DNA from: Streptomyces sp. CC208A
GTDB lineage: Bacteria > Actinomycetota > Actinomycetes > Streptomycetales > Streptomycetaceae
DNA length: 64,000 nt
Assembly: GCF_030010625.1 (NCBI RefSeq)
Contig: NZ_JASCXN010000027.1
Coordinates: 55,551 to 119,550 of the forward strand
Reading direction: 5' to 3'
Part shown: in pieces, positions 17,407-25,388 of the stretch
How the letters are laid out: each line of letters begins with the position of its first letter
Numbering within the stretch: the stretch's first letter is position 1
The notes under the pieces: generated by a model
Database searches by the model: none
Seen by the model: only the letters and a program-made list of their open reading frames with translations
What the model was told of the DNA's origin: nothing
Made by a program: the position numbers and the translations under genes

Positions 17407-17455
17407 GGACGACCGGGGGCGTTCGCCGCTCGAGAACGACCGGCGGAGCGGAGAG

Positions 17456-17507
17456 CCACGCGCGCGTGGGCCCGGCGAGGTTCTCGACCGGGGCCACGCG
17501 CGCGTGG
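17456..17507. terminator. Large hairpin with two copies of a 14-bp palindrome
   Basis: CCACGCGCGCGTGG occurs at 17456-17469 and 17494-17507. Because each copy is self-complementary, they also pair with one another: the 20-bp arms 17456-17475 and 17488-17507 match at 19 positions, and the loop contains a further CGAG-GTT-CTCG stem. It sits between the convergent ends of yczR and sffA, so it is probably a bidirectional terminator. The inner palindrome is the one enriched across the window. Confidence 0.6.
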
Positions 17508-17522
17508 ACGTCCCCGCGCGGG

Positions 17523-19124
17523 TCAGCCCTCCGCAGGGACCGGCGCGTGGCGGGGGACGGGTCCTGTGGTCGGTTCGGCCGCCGCCTCCGGGACCTTCTC
17601 CAGGGCCACCGTCGCCGCCGTCCGCCGCTCCGGCAGCAGGTCGAGGACGGCCTGCCGGTCGGCGTCGCCCGCGGCCTCGTCGTACGGGTCGGGGGTGGCC
17701 GGCACCTGGAGCCGGAGGACCGGACCCGTGCCGAGGCGGGCGTAGCCGCGGCCCGGCGGGACCTGCGGGGTCGGGGTGGTGTGCGGCGTAGTACCCAGCA
17801 CCGCCGCGATCTGGTCGGAGGAGGCGGGCCCGAGGACCACGCGGGCGCGGGTGTGCGCGCGTACCCCCTCGTGGAGCGCGTCGACCGTGTCGAACTGCTC
17901 GGCCACCACCACCGTCACCTGGGCCGCCCTGCCGTGCCGCAGCGGCACCTGGAGCAGTTCCTGGGGGTCGGGGCGGCCCTGGGAGGCGGCCAGGTGGCCG
18001 AGGATGCCGGGGCGGTCGAGGAGGATCCACAGCGGGCGGCGGGTGTCCGCGGGGGTCGGGCGGCCGGCCTGCCGGGCGCGGTTGGCGGAGATCAGCCGCC
18101 GCTCGGTCTCGTGGGCGGCCCATTCCAGGCTCTCCAGGGCTCCGGACAGCTCGCTCTCGACGCCGAGGACGCCGTCGCGGCCGACCAGGCAGGCGTACTC
18201 GCCGGTCCCGGTGCCCTCCACGATCAGCACGTCCCCGTGGGTGAGGGCCTGGAGCGCGAGGGAACGCAGCAGCGAGGTGGTGCCGCTGCCGGGCTGGCCG
18301 ACGGTGAGCAGGTGCGGCTCGGTGGAGCGGGGGCCGGTGCGCCAGACGACGGCCGGCGCGTCCTCGGAGCCGTCCGCCGCGACGACCGGCACCGTCCGCT
18401 GCACGGCGTCGGCGTCGGTGAAGCCGAGCACGGTCTCGCCCGGGGCGGTGACGAACCGCTGGGCGGCGATGGTGGTCGGGAGGGCGGGCAGCACGTGCAT
18501 GACGAGCCGGTTGCCCTCCTCGTCCCAGTCGAAGAGGTACTCGCGGCCGCGCCCCGACTTGGCGTGGAGCAGCTGCTCGATCCGGGCGCGGGAGGCCGCC
18601 TCGCCGTCCGTGAAGTACGGCGGGTAGGAGATCCGCAGCCGGGTCAGGCGGCCGTCCTCGTCGAAGGCGTGGTCGCCGAAGGCCCGGCTCCAGTCGCCGC
18701 CGTGGGCGAAGAGCGGGTCGGGGTCCTCGGGGACGGAGAAGTACGGCACCAGGGCCTCGTACAGCCCCTTCAGGCGGGCCGTCTCCGCCTCGTCGGGACC
18801 GGTCCTGACGACCGGTTTCTCACGCCCCTTCCACGCGGCGGCGCCCATGAGCGCGACGAGCGCGAGCAGCGGCCCGTACGGCACGAGGGCGACGGCCAGG
18901 AGGCAGGCCGCGACCAGGAACAGCATGGGACCCCGCCGCTCCTTGGGGGTCGCGGCCCACTTGGCGCGCGCGGTCGCGGCCAGCTTCCGCAGACCACGGG
19001 AGACCGTGATCAGCGGGTGGAGCACGTCGGTGGCGCTGTCGGCGGCCGACCGCGCGATCTCTCGGCTGCGCGCGAGCTGCGCGCCGCCGCTGCTCAGAAT
19101 GCGGGGGAGTGGTCGCCGGGCCAC
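17523..19124 (-). CDS. sffA: SffA-type SpoIIIE/FtsK-like sporulation protein
   Basis: A 533-residue protein. N-terminal ~65 residues are polar, then one or two membrane segments (GPMLFLVAACLLAVALVPYGPLLALVALMGAAAW), then a cytosolic FtsK-like P-loop domain. In S. coelicolor SffA is targeted to sporulation septa by SmeA, encoded just upstream as here. Odd point: the P-loop reads VGQPGSGTTSLL (about residue 278), with Thr where the Walker A Lys should be, and the Walker-B-like stretch is LWILLDRPG with Arg after Asp. Canonical ATP hydrolysis is therefore doubtful. ATG at 19124; 37 bp after smeA. Confidence 0.8.
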   Translation of the reverse strand: MARRPLPRILSSGGAQLARSREIARSAADSATDVLHPLITVSRGLRKLAATARAKWAATPKERRGPMLFLVAACLLAVALVPYGPLLALVALMGAAAWKGREKPVVRTGPDEAETARLKGLYEALVPYFSVPEDPDPLFAHGGDWSRAFGDHAFDEDGRLTRLRISYPPYFTDGEAASRARIEQLLHAKSGRGREYLFDWDEEGNRLVMHVLPALPTTIAAQRFVTAPGETVLGFTDADAVQRTVPVVAADGSEDAPAVVWRTGPRSTEPHLLTVGQPGSGTTSLLRSLALQALTHGDVLIVEGTGTGEYACLVGRDGVLGVESELSGALESLEWAAHETERRLISANRARQAGRPTPADTRRPLWILLDRPGILGHLAASQGRPDPQELLQVPLRHGRAAQVTVVVAEQFDTVDALHEGVRAHTRARVVLGPASSDQIAAVLGTTPHTTPTPQVPPGRGYARLGTGPVLRLQVPATPDPYDEAAGDADRQAVLDLLPERRTAATVALEKVPEAAAEPTTGPVPRHAPVPAEG

Positions 19125-19161
19125 GTCGTACTCCTGGAGGGGTGGAAGGGGGTGAGAGGCG

Positions 19162-19356
19162 TCAGAACTTGATTCCGCCCAGCAGGCCGGCCAGGCTCTG
19201 GCCGCCCGCGGTGATGCTCGGTGCGATGGCGGTGCCCGCCAGGTAGAAGCCGAAGAGCGCGCAGACGAAGGCGTGCGAGGCCTTGAGGCCGTCCTTCTTG
19301 AAGAACAGGAAGCAGATGATGCCGAGCAGGACGACGCCTGAGATGGACAGGATCAT
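19162..19356 (-). CDS. smeA: SmeA small membrane protein of sporulation septa
   Basis: A 64-residue protein, almost entirely membrane-embedded: a hydrophobic N-terminal helix (LSISGVVLLGIICFLFF), a KKDGLK turn and a second helix (HAFVCALFGFYLAGTAI), ending in a Gly-rich tail. Size, topology and position directly upstream of sffA match SmeA of S. coelicolor, which localises to sporulation septa and recruits SffA. In that species smeA-sffA depends on whi developmental regulators. ATG at 19356 follows AGGAGAAC. Confidence 0.85.
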   Translation of the reverse strand: MILSISGVVLLGIICFLFFKKDGLKASHAFVCALFGFYLAGTAIAPSITAGGQSLAGLLGGIKF

Positions 19357-19724
19357 GGGGTGTTCTCCTGGTTGAGGGGACAGTCACGATGAGTCCTTCC
19401 AGGTTCACGGCAAGTATCTATGTGACTAAAGGTGCATTCAGGTGAATGGCGGGCGTTTTCACTTGACCGGCCGACGGTGACCCCCGTCCCGGGTGGCGAA
19501 ACGGCGGAAGTGGGGTAAGGGGGCGTCGAGGGGTTCCGGCCACGGGCGGTGGACGCGGTGATCCTTGCCTCGGCCGGACGCGGTCATGTCGCCGTCCGGG
19601 CAGTACCCTGTCGATTCACTCGTACGGCCGCGCTTGCCGTGCGCAGGTCAAGGGCAGGCGGTACCCGGCGGCCCACGCGCGGCAGCACGGACGGAACGAT
19701 GGAACACGGAAGGCGGAAGCGAAG
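19357..19724. other. 368-bp divergent control region of smeA and the ankyrin gene
   Basis: Less GC-rich than average around 19410-19465. It contains a perfect inverted repeat CATTCA-GG-TGAATG at 19435-19448, about 80 bp upstream of smeA, and on the minus strand a -10-like TAGATA (about 19421-19416). The repeat is a candidate site for a developmental regulator of smeA-sffA; I cannot say which. I see no gene in this gap. Confidence 0.45.
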
Positions 19725-20117
19725 ATGAGCGAGACCCCGGACCCCGAGGTCGTCGAACTGGCGTCGAAGGTCTTCGACCTGGCGCGCACCGGCGACGCCG
19801 AGGCCCTCGCCGCCTACGTCGACGCGGGCGTCCCCGCGAACCTCACCAACGACAAGGGCGACTCGCTCGTCATGCTCGCCGCCTACCACGGCCACGCCGC
19901 CGCGGTCACCGCCCTCCTGGAGCGCGGCGCCGACGCCGACCGCGCCAACGACCGCGGCCAGACCCCGCTCGCCGGCGCCGTCTTCAAGGGCGAGGAGGCC
20001 GTGATCCGCGCCCTCCTGGCCGGCGGCGCGAATCCGGAGTCCGGCACTCCGTCCGCCGTGGACACCGCCCGCATGTTCGGGAAGACCGAACTCCTGGAAC
20101 TCTTCTCCAGCCGGTGA
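19725..20117 (+). CDS. Ankyrin-repeat protein
   Basis: A 130-residue soluble protein made of about three ankyrin repeats. Recognisable units are GDAEALAAYVDAGVPANLTNDKGDSLVMLAAYHGHAAAVTALLERGAD, then NDRGQTPLAGAVFKGEEAVIRALLAGGAN, with the TPLAxA turn and the AVxALLxxGA helix typical of the repeat. It lacks a catalytic domain and is probably a protein-binding scaffold; partner unknown. ATG at 19725 follows GGAAGCG. It is divergent from smeA and lies upstream of the HEAT-like gene. Confidence 0.8.
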   Translation: MSETPDPEVVELASKVFDLARTGDAEALAAYVDAGVPANLTNDKGDSLVMLAAYHGHAAAVTALLERGADADRANDRGQTPLAGAVFKGEEAVIRALLAGGANPESGTPSAVDTARMFGKTELLELFSSR

Positions 20118-20238
20118 ACGAGGGCTGAACCCCAGGTGGGAACGGTGCCGTAAATGTGGTCGCGGCGGTGGAAACGGTCGGTCATCATGACGACAAGCCC
20201 GGCCGTCCGACCGGGCCACGGACGAGAGGCAGAGGAAG

Positions 20239-20301
20239 ATGAGCAGCACGCACAAGCGACGTACGACGGACGGCCCGGCATGTTGTCCCGCGGCCTACTA
20301 G
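20239..20301 (+). CDS. Candidate 20-codon small ORF with Cys-Cys
   Basis: ATG at 20239 opens a 20-codon frame ending TAG at 20299. The N-terminal half is basic and polar (MSSTHKRRTTDG); the end is PACCPAAY. GAGAGG at 20224-20229 lies 9 nt upstream, good Shine-Dalgarno spacing. It sits in the 274-bp gap between the ankyrin gene and the HEAT-like gene, both on the same strand. It could be a leader peptide controlling the gene at 20392 or a very small secreted or modified peptide; it could also be chance. Confidence 0.3.
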   Translation: MSSTHKRRTTDGPACCPAAY

Positions 20302-20391
20302 GGCGGGCACCGCGCGGACGGGCCCAGCGCCCGACCCGGTCCAACCCGGTCCACCCCGTCGTGTCGACAGCTTGATGTGAGGCGTCTTCCC

Positions 20392-21888
20392 ATGTTCGAA
20401 CCAGCCATAGCGCCGAGCGGCACCCTGCTCGGCCTGCTGCAGCGCGGCCGCGGCGACGGCACCCTGCACGCCCTCGCCGCACCACGCGCCGAGGCCCTCG
20501 CGGCCCTCGACCGCTGCGTGCTCGCCGACCCCCGCCACGACTGGCGGGTCGAGAACCGCTCCCTGTACTACGCCCGGCTCTACCTCGACCTCCACGGAGG
20601 CCTGGAGGCCGTCGAGGCGCACCTCTTCGCGCCCGAGGACCACCTCGACACCGAGGAGCACCGCACCGGGCTCGCCCTCGCCGTCCTCGGCCACCTGGCC
20701 TCCTACGGCCGCCACGACGCCCTGCTCCTGCTCCGGCGCTACGCGGCCACCGGGGCCAACTGGGCCTGGGCCCTCGACGAGCTCGCGCTCCGCGACGACG
20801 ACGCCGGGCTGCGCTCCCTCGCCGAGCCCGTCCTCGCCCGCTTCCCCCGGGACCCGTCCGGCGACGCCGCGCTCGCCGCCGCCGTCCGCGACTCCTTCGA
20901 GCCCCGGCCCTGGCGGCTGTGGGCCGAGGACCGGCGCGAGACCGTCGGCGCCCGCGTCCGGGCCGCCCAGGAGCACGGCTCCTTCGACCGCTGGCAGCGG
21001 CAGCTGCGCCCCACCGGGCCCCGCCCCGGCTGGAGCGTGCGCGCCGTCCTCGACTGGGCCCAGGAGGGGTACGAGCGCGGCGCCGACCTCTCCGGACCCG
21101 CCGCCCGCTGTCTGGCCGCGGTGGCCGGTCCTGAGGACCGCCCCGAGCTGCTGGCCGCCGGCCGCTCGGGCGCCCCCGGCGCGCGTGCCGCCGTCCTGCA
21201 CCACCTGGCCGCCACCCGCGACCCCGCCGTCCTCGACCTCGTCGAGGCCGCCGCCGACGCCGTCCATCCCCTCGACAACGCGGCCGCCGCCGCGGCCGCG
21301 CCCGGTGATCCGTACGGCGACGTCCCCGGGGCCGTCGACCGCGACGCCCTGGCCGTCGCCCGGGCCGCCGTCACCGCCTACCTCCGCATGTGCGGCGAGG
21401 ACGCGGTCGCCCGCGCCCGCGCCTGGATCCACCGCGCCGACCCCCTCGGCGCCGCCGCCGGCGAACTCCTCGCCGCGCGCGGCGAGGACCGGGACGCCGG
21501 GCTCGTCCTCGGCGCCCTGCGCACCGCCATCCGCACCGCCGGGCCCGACGCGCCCGCCCTCGGCGCCCTCGTCGACGGGGCGGGCCGCCTCGGCATCGCC
21601 TGCGCGGCCCCCGTGCTGCGCCACGTCTACCGGGAGACGGCCTCCTCCCAGCTGCGCGGCCGCACGGCCCGCGCCCTCGCGGCCACCGACCCCTCCTTCG
21701 CCAGCGGCTTCGCCGTCGAGTGCCTCTGGGACTGCGAGGAGACCACCCGGGAGATCGCGGCCCAGCACGCCGAGACGGCCGACGTCCGCGTGGCCGAGCG
21801 ATTGCGCCGCCTCGCCGCCGACCCGGCCGAGGAGGTCGAGGTCCAGACCGCGGTCCGCAACCGCATCGGGCCCGACCTCCAGGTCTGA
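20392..21888 (+). CDS. HEAT-repeat-like protein
   Basis: A 498-residue Ala/Leu/Arg-rich helical protein. Repeated units of paired helices with Asp-containing turns (LLAAGRSGAPGARAAVLHHLA, ATRDPAVLDLVEAAAD, LRGRTARALAATDPSFA) indicate an alpha-solenoid of HEAT type. No catalytic motif, signal or membrane segment. Such proteins are binding scaffolds; target unknown. ATG at 20392 is preferred over the GTG 15 bp upstream because GAGG at 20378 gives correct spacing. The small ORF at 20239 precedes it. Confidence 0.65.
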   Translation: MFEPAIAPSGTLLGLLQRGRGDGTLHALAAPRAEALAALDRCVLADPRHDWRVENRSLYYARLYLDLHGGLEAVEAHLFAPEDHLDTEEHRTGLALAVLGHLASYGRHDALLLLRRYAATGANWAWALDELALRDDDAGLRSLAEPVLARFPRDPSGDAALAAAVRDSFEPRPWRLWAEDRRETVGARVRAAQEHGSFDRWQRQLRPTGPRPGWSVRAVLDWAQEGYERGADLSGPAARCLAAVAGPEDRPELLAAGRSGAPGARAAVLHHLAATRDPAVLDLVEAAADAVHPLDNAAAAAAAPGDPYGDVPGAVDRDALAVARAAVTAYLRMCGEDAVARARAWIHRADPLGAAAGELLAARGEDRDAGLVLGALRTAIRTAGPDAPALGALVDGAGRLGIACAAPVLRHVYRETASSQLRGRTARALAATDPSFASGFAVECLWDCEETTREIAAQHAETADVRVAERLRRLAADPAEEVEVQTAVRNRIGPDLQV

Positions 21889-22096
21889 CCCCGGCACCCG
21901 CCACCGCCTCCGCCCGGGGCGGCGCGGCCTGCGGCGGCACCCCCGCCGATCGTGGCCCCGCCCCGGGACCGGGCGGCCCCGTGAGGCTTCGGGCGTACGG
22001 CTCCGAGGCCGCCGCGCGGTAAAAGCTCACGGGACGTTCCCCCCGCGTCCAGATCCACGTCGGCGGGGACACGTCGAGCGCGACGAGAACACCCGT

Positions 22097-23218
22097 ATGC
22101 GTGTCGTCATCGTCACCGAATCCTTCCCCCCTGACGTCAACGGTGTGGCGCACTGCGCCCTGCAGACCGCGCGCCACCTCGTCCGCCGGGGCCATCGGCC
22201 CCTCGTGATCGCCCCGGCCGTCCCCGACCCCGACGCCGACGCCGACGCGCCGTGCCCCGTGGTCCGCGTCCCCTCGCTGCCCCTGCCCGGCTACGCCCAG
22301 GTACGGGTCGCCCTCCCCAGCCGCCGGGTGGCCGCGGCCATCGCCGCCCACCGCGCCGACCTCGTCCACCTGGCAGGACCCTTCGTCCTCGGCGCCCGGG
22401 CGATGGCCGCGGCCACCCGGCTCCGGGTGCCCGCCGTCGCCGTCTACCAGACCGACCTCGCCGGCTACGCCCGCACCTACGTCGGCGCGGGCGAGGGCAC
22501 CGCCTGGCGCCGGCTCCGCGCCGTCCACGGCGCCGCCGACCGCACCCTCGCCCCCTCCACCGCCGCCCGGCGCGACCTGGAGGCCCACGGCATCGAGCGG
22601 ATACGCCTCTGGGGCCGCGGCGTCGACACCACCCGCTTCCACCCCGGCCACCGGGACCCCGCCCTGCGCCGTGCCCTCGCCCCCGGCGGCGAACTCCTCG
22701 TCGGCTACGTCGGCCGCCTCGCCCCCGAGAAGCGCGTGGAGCTCCTCGCCGCCACGGACGGGCTCCCCGGGGTCCGGCTCGTGGTCGTCGGCGACGGCCC
22801 CAGCGGCCCGGCCCTCCGCGAACGCCTCCCGCACGCCCGTTTCCTCGGCCGCCGCACCGGCGACGACCTCGCCCGGGTCTTCGCCTCGCTCGACGTCTTC
22901 GCCCACACCGGTCCGTACGAGACCTTCTGCCAGACCGTCCAGGAGGCGATGGCGAGCGGCCTGCCGGTGATCGCCCCGGCCGCCGGGGGCCCGCTCGACC
23001 TCGTCGCCCACCGGCGCACCGGCCTCCTCGTCCCCCCGGAGGACCCGATCGCCCTCCGCGAGGCCGTCACCGCCCTCGCCGCCGCCCCCGCCCTGCGCGC
23101 CGCCTACGGCAGAGCGGGCCGGAGCGAGGTCGCCGGACGCACCTGGGAGGCCGTCGGCGACCAACTGATCGGCCACTACCGGGAGGTCCTGCGCGAGCGG
23201 ACGGCGGTGGCGGCGTGA
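22097..23218 (+). CDS. GT4 glycosyltransferase (MgtA-like)
   Basis: A 373-residue GT-B glycosyltransferase of family 4. The N-terminal VTESFPPDVNGVAH and GRGVDTTRFHP, the GYVGRLAPEKRVELL linker and the C-terminal donor site FAHTGPYETFCQTVQEAMASGLPVIAPAAGGPLDL (EX7E motif) are diagnostic. Close in pattern to GDP-mannose-dependent alpha-mannosyltransferases such as mycobacterial MgtA that modify phosphatidylinositol or glycolipids; donor is inferred. ATG at 22097. Its stop overlaps the next start as GTGA, so it heads a coupled four-gene operon. Confidence 0.8.
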   Translation: MRVVIVTESFPPDVNGVAHCALQTARHLVRRGHRPLVIAPAVPDPDADADAPCPVVRVPSLPLPGYAQVRVALPSRRVAAAIAAHRADLVHLAGPFVLGARAMAAATRLRVPAVAVYQTDLAGYARTYVGAGEGTAWRRLRAVHGAADRTLAPSTAARRDLEAHGIERIRLWGRGVDTTRFHPGHRDPALRRALAPGGELLVGYVGRLAPEKRVELLAATDGLPGVRLVVVGDGPSGPALRERLPHARFLGRRTGDDLARVFASLDVFAHTGPYETFCQTVQEAMASGLPVIAPAAGGPLDLVAHRRTGLLVPPEDPIALREAVTALAAAPALRAAYGRAGRSEVAGRTWEAVGDQLIGHYREVLRERTAVAA

Positions 23219-24489
23219 ACGGGCGGAGCCGCGGAACCACCGACCCCGCGCGGGCGCGCGCGTACGGACCGGCGTACGGCGCCCCGCACGGACCGGCGCG
23301 CAGGGCCTCGCACGGCCGTGAAGGGCTGCGCATCGTCCGGCTCGCGAACTTCGTCACCCCCACCTCCGGCGGGCTGCGCACCGCGCTCGACCGGCTCGGG
23401 CGCGGCTACCGCGCCGCAGGCCACGAACCCGTCCTGATCGTCCCCGGCGCCACGGCCTCGGACCAACCGGCCGAACAGGGCCGGGTGATCACCCTGCCGG
23501 GACCCGAACTCCCCGGCACCGGCGGCTACCGCGTCCTCGCCGACCGGCGCCGGCTCGCCGCCCTCCTCGACGCGCTCGCCCCCGACCGGATCGAGGTCTC
23601 CGACCGCACCACCCTGCGCTGGACGGGGGAGTGGGCCCGCCGCGCCCGCGTCCCCTCCGTGATGGTCTCCCACGAGACCGCCGACGGCGTCCTGCGCACC
23701 TGGGGCGTCCCCGCCGCCCTCGCCGCCTGCGCGGCCGACCGGCTCAACCGCCGCAGCGCCTGGGCCTACGGCCGGATCGTGTGCACCACCGCCTGGGCGG
23801 AGGACGAGTTCGCCCGCGTCGGCGCCCGCAATGTCGTACGCGCTCCGCTCGGCGTCGACCTGGAACGCTGCAGGCCCGGCCGGCGCGACCCCGCCGTACG
23901 GGCCCGGTACGCGGAAGGGGCCGGGGTCCTGCTGGTGCTCTGCTCCCGGCTCTCCGTGGAGAAACGTCCCGGCACGGCGCTCGACGCGCTCGCCGGGCTG
24001 CTCGACGCGGGCGTCCCGGCCCGGCTGGTCGTCGCGGGCGACGGGCCGCTGCGCGCCGGTCTGGAGCGCCGGGCCCGGGAGCGGCGCCTCCCCGCGCGGT
24101 TCCTCGGCCACGTCGCCGACCGGGAGGAACTCGCCGACCTCCAGGCCGCCGCCGACCTCTGCCTGGCCCCCGGCCCCGCCGAGACCTTCGGACTCTCCGC
24201 CCTGGAGGCGCTGGCCTGCGGGACCCCCGCCGTCGTCAGCGCCTCCTCCGCCCTCCCGGAGGTCGTCGGCACGGCCGGCGCCGCGGCCGCCGACACCCCG
24301 GCCGCCTTCGCGGACGCCGCCCGGGGACTGCTCGCCCTGCCGGAGGCCGCCCGCCGGGCCGCGGCACGCGCGCGTGCGGAACGCTTCTCCTGGGACCGCT
24401 CGGTGGCGGCCTTCCTCCGGGCCCACGAGGCGGCCACGGCGGCGGTCTCCCCGGCCCCGGCACCCCTGCGCCAGGAGGTCGGCGGATGA
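23215..24489 (+). CDS. Second GT4 glycosyltransferase
   Basis: A 424-residue GT-B enzyme. The first ~35 residues are an Arg/Gly/Pro/Tyr-rich tail absent from its neighbour; the fold starts at LRIVRLANFVTPTSGGLRTALDRLG. Family marks are PLGVDLERCRPGR, LLVLCSRLSVEKRPGTAL and the donor-site motif LAPGPAETFGLSALEALACGTPAVVS. It probably acts on the product of the preceding transferase, both being cytosolic or membrane-associated. Start GTG at 23215 overlaps the previous stop (GTGA) and its own stop overlaps the next ATG (ATGA). Confidence 0.8.
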   Translation: MNGRSRGTTDPARARAYGPAYGAPHGPARRASHGREGLRIVRLANFVTPTSGGLRTALDRLGRGYRAAGHEPVLIVPGATASDQPAEQGRVITLPGPELPGTGGYRVLADRRRLAALLDALAPDRIEVSDRTTLRWTGEWARRARVPSVMVSHETADGVLRTWGVPAALAACAADRLNRRSAWAYGRIVCTTAWAEDEFARVGARNVVRAPLGVDLERCRPGRRDPAVRARYAEGAGVLLVLCSRLSVEKRPGTALDALAGLLDAGVPARLVVAGDGPLRAGLERRARERRLPARFLGHVADREELADLQAAADLCLAPGPAETFGLSALEALACGTPAVVSASSALPEVVGTAGAAAADTPAAFADAARGLLALPEAARRAAARARAERFSWDRSVAAFLRAHEAATAAVSPAPAPLRQEVGG

Positions 24490-25388
24490 GCCCGGCACGC
24501 GGGCGTGCCGGGGTGCGGCCTGTTCAGGGGATCCGGGTCCCGGCGGAGACCGAGCCCCTGCGGTTCGTCGCGCTCGGGGACTCGTTCAGCGAGGGCGTCG
24601 GGGACCGGGCCGCCGGGGCGTGGCGCGGATGGGCCGCGCTGCTCGCCGACGGGCTCGCCGGGCCGGGGCAGCGCCTGGAGTTCACCAACCTCGCCGTCAG
24701 CGGCGCGCTCAGCGCGGATGTCGCCGAGGACCAGGCGCCGCGCGCGGTCGCCCTCCGGCCGCACCTCGCCTCGGTCGTCGTGGGCGTCAACGACACCCTC
24801 CGGCACACCTTCGACATCGGCCTGTTCGCCCGCCGCCTGGACCGGGTCCTCGGCACGCTCGACGCGGCCGGAGCCGTACTCCTGACGGCCTGTCTGCCCG
24901 ACCCCGGCCGGATGCTCGGCCTCCCGGCGCCGCTGGCCCGGCCGCTCGCCCGCCGCCGCCGGTCGGTGAACGCGGTGGTGCACGCGCTGTCCGACCGCCA
25001 CGGCGCCGTCCACCTCCACCTCGCCGACCCGGCCTGGACCGACGACCGGCGGCTGTGGAGCGCCGACCGGCTGCACCCCGGCGAGCGCGGCCACCGCGCC
25101 GTCGCCGGGGCCTTCCACCGGCTGCTCGCCGCGCGGGGACTCGCCCGGGGCCCCGCGCCCTCCCCGGAGGCGTCCGAGCCGCCGCCCACCCGCGCCGGGA
25201 CCGTGTGGTGGCTCGCCACCGCCGGCACCGGCTGGGTGCTGCGCCGCAGCCGTGACCTGCTGCCCCAGCTGCTGCTGCTCGCCGCGGAGGAGCTGCTCCA
25301 CCGGGACGACGGCGGCGGCACGGGCCTGCTCGACACACGCGCGGAGGCCGCCCTCGCCGGGGCCCTCGCGGCGACAATGGGGGAATGA
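24486..25388 (+). CDS. SGNH/GDSL hydrolase
   Basis: A 300-residue esterase-like protein. SGNH blocks are visible: block I VALGDSFSEGVGD with the nucleophile Ser, block II Gly in FTNLAVSGALSADV, block III GVNDTL with Asn, and block V DRLHPGERGHRAVA with Asp and His. No signal peptide. The C-terminal ~70 residues are an extra, partly hydrophobic extension (LLPQLLLLAAEELL). In an operon with two glycosyltransferases it may deacylate a glycolipid. ATG at 24486 and stop overlap both neighbours by 4 bp. Confidence 0.8.
   Translation: MSPARGRAGVRPVQGIRVPAETEPLRFVALGDSFSEGVGDRAAGAWRGWAALLADGLAGPGQRLEFTNLAVSGALSADVAEDQAPRAVALRPHLASVVVGVNDTLRHTFDIGLFARRLDRVLGTLDAAGAVLLTACLPDPGRMLGLPAPLARPLARRRRSVNAVVHALSDRHGAVHLHLADPAWTDDRRLWSADRLHPGERGHRAVAGAFHRLLAARGLARGPAPSPEASEPPPTRAGTVWWLATAGTGWVLRRSRDLLPQLLLLAAEELLHRDDGGGTGLLDTRAEAALAGALAATMGE

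Noticed and set aside
14299..18123. 1274-codon minus-strand frame joining the glycerophosphodiesterase to yczR and sffA regions
   Set aside because: The N-terminal part is antisense to yczR and shows composition typical of shadows; only the last 254 codons encode the GDPD domain, with a GTG overlapping the yczE stop.
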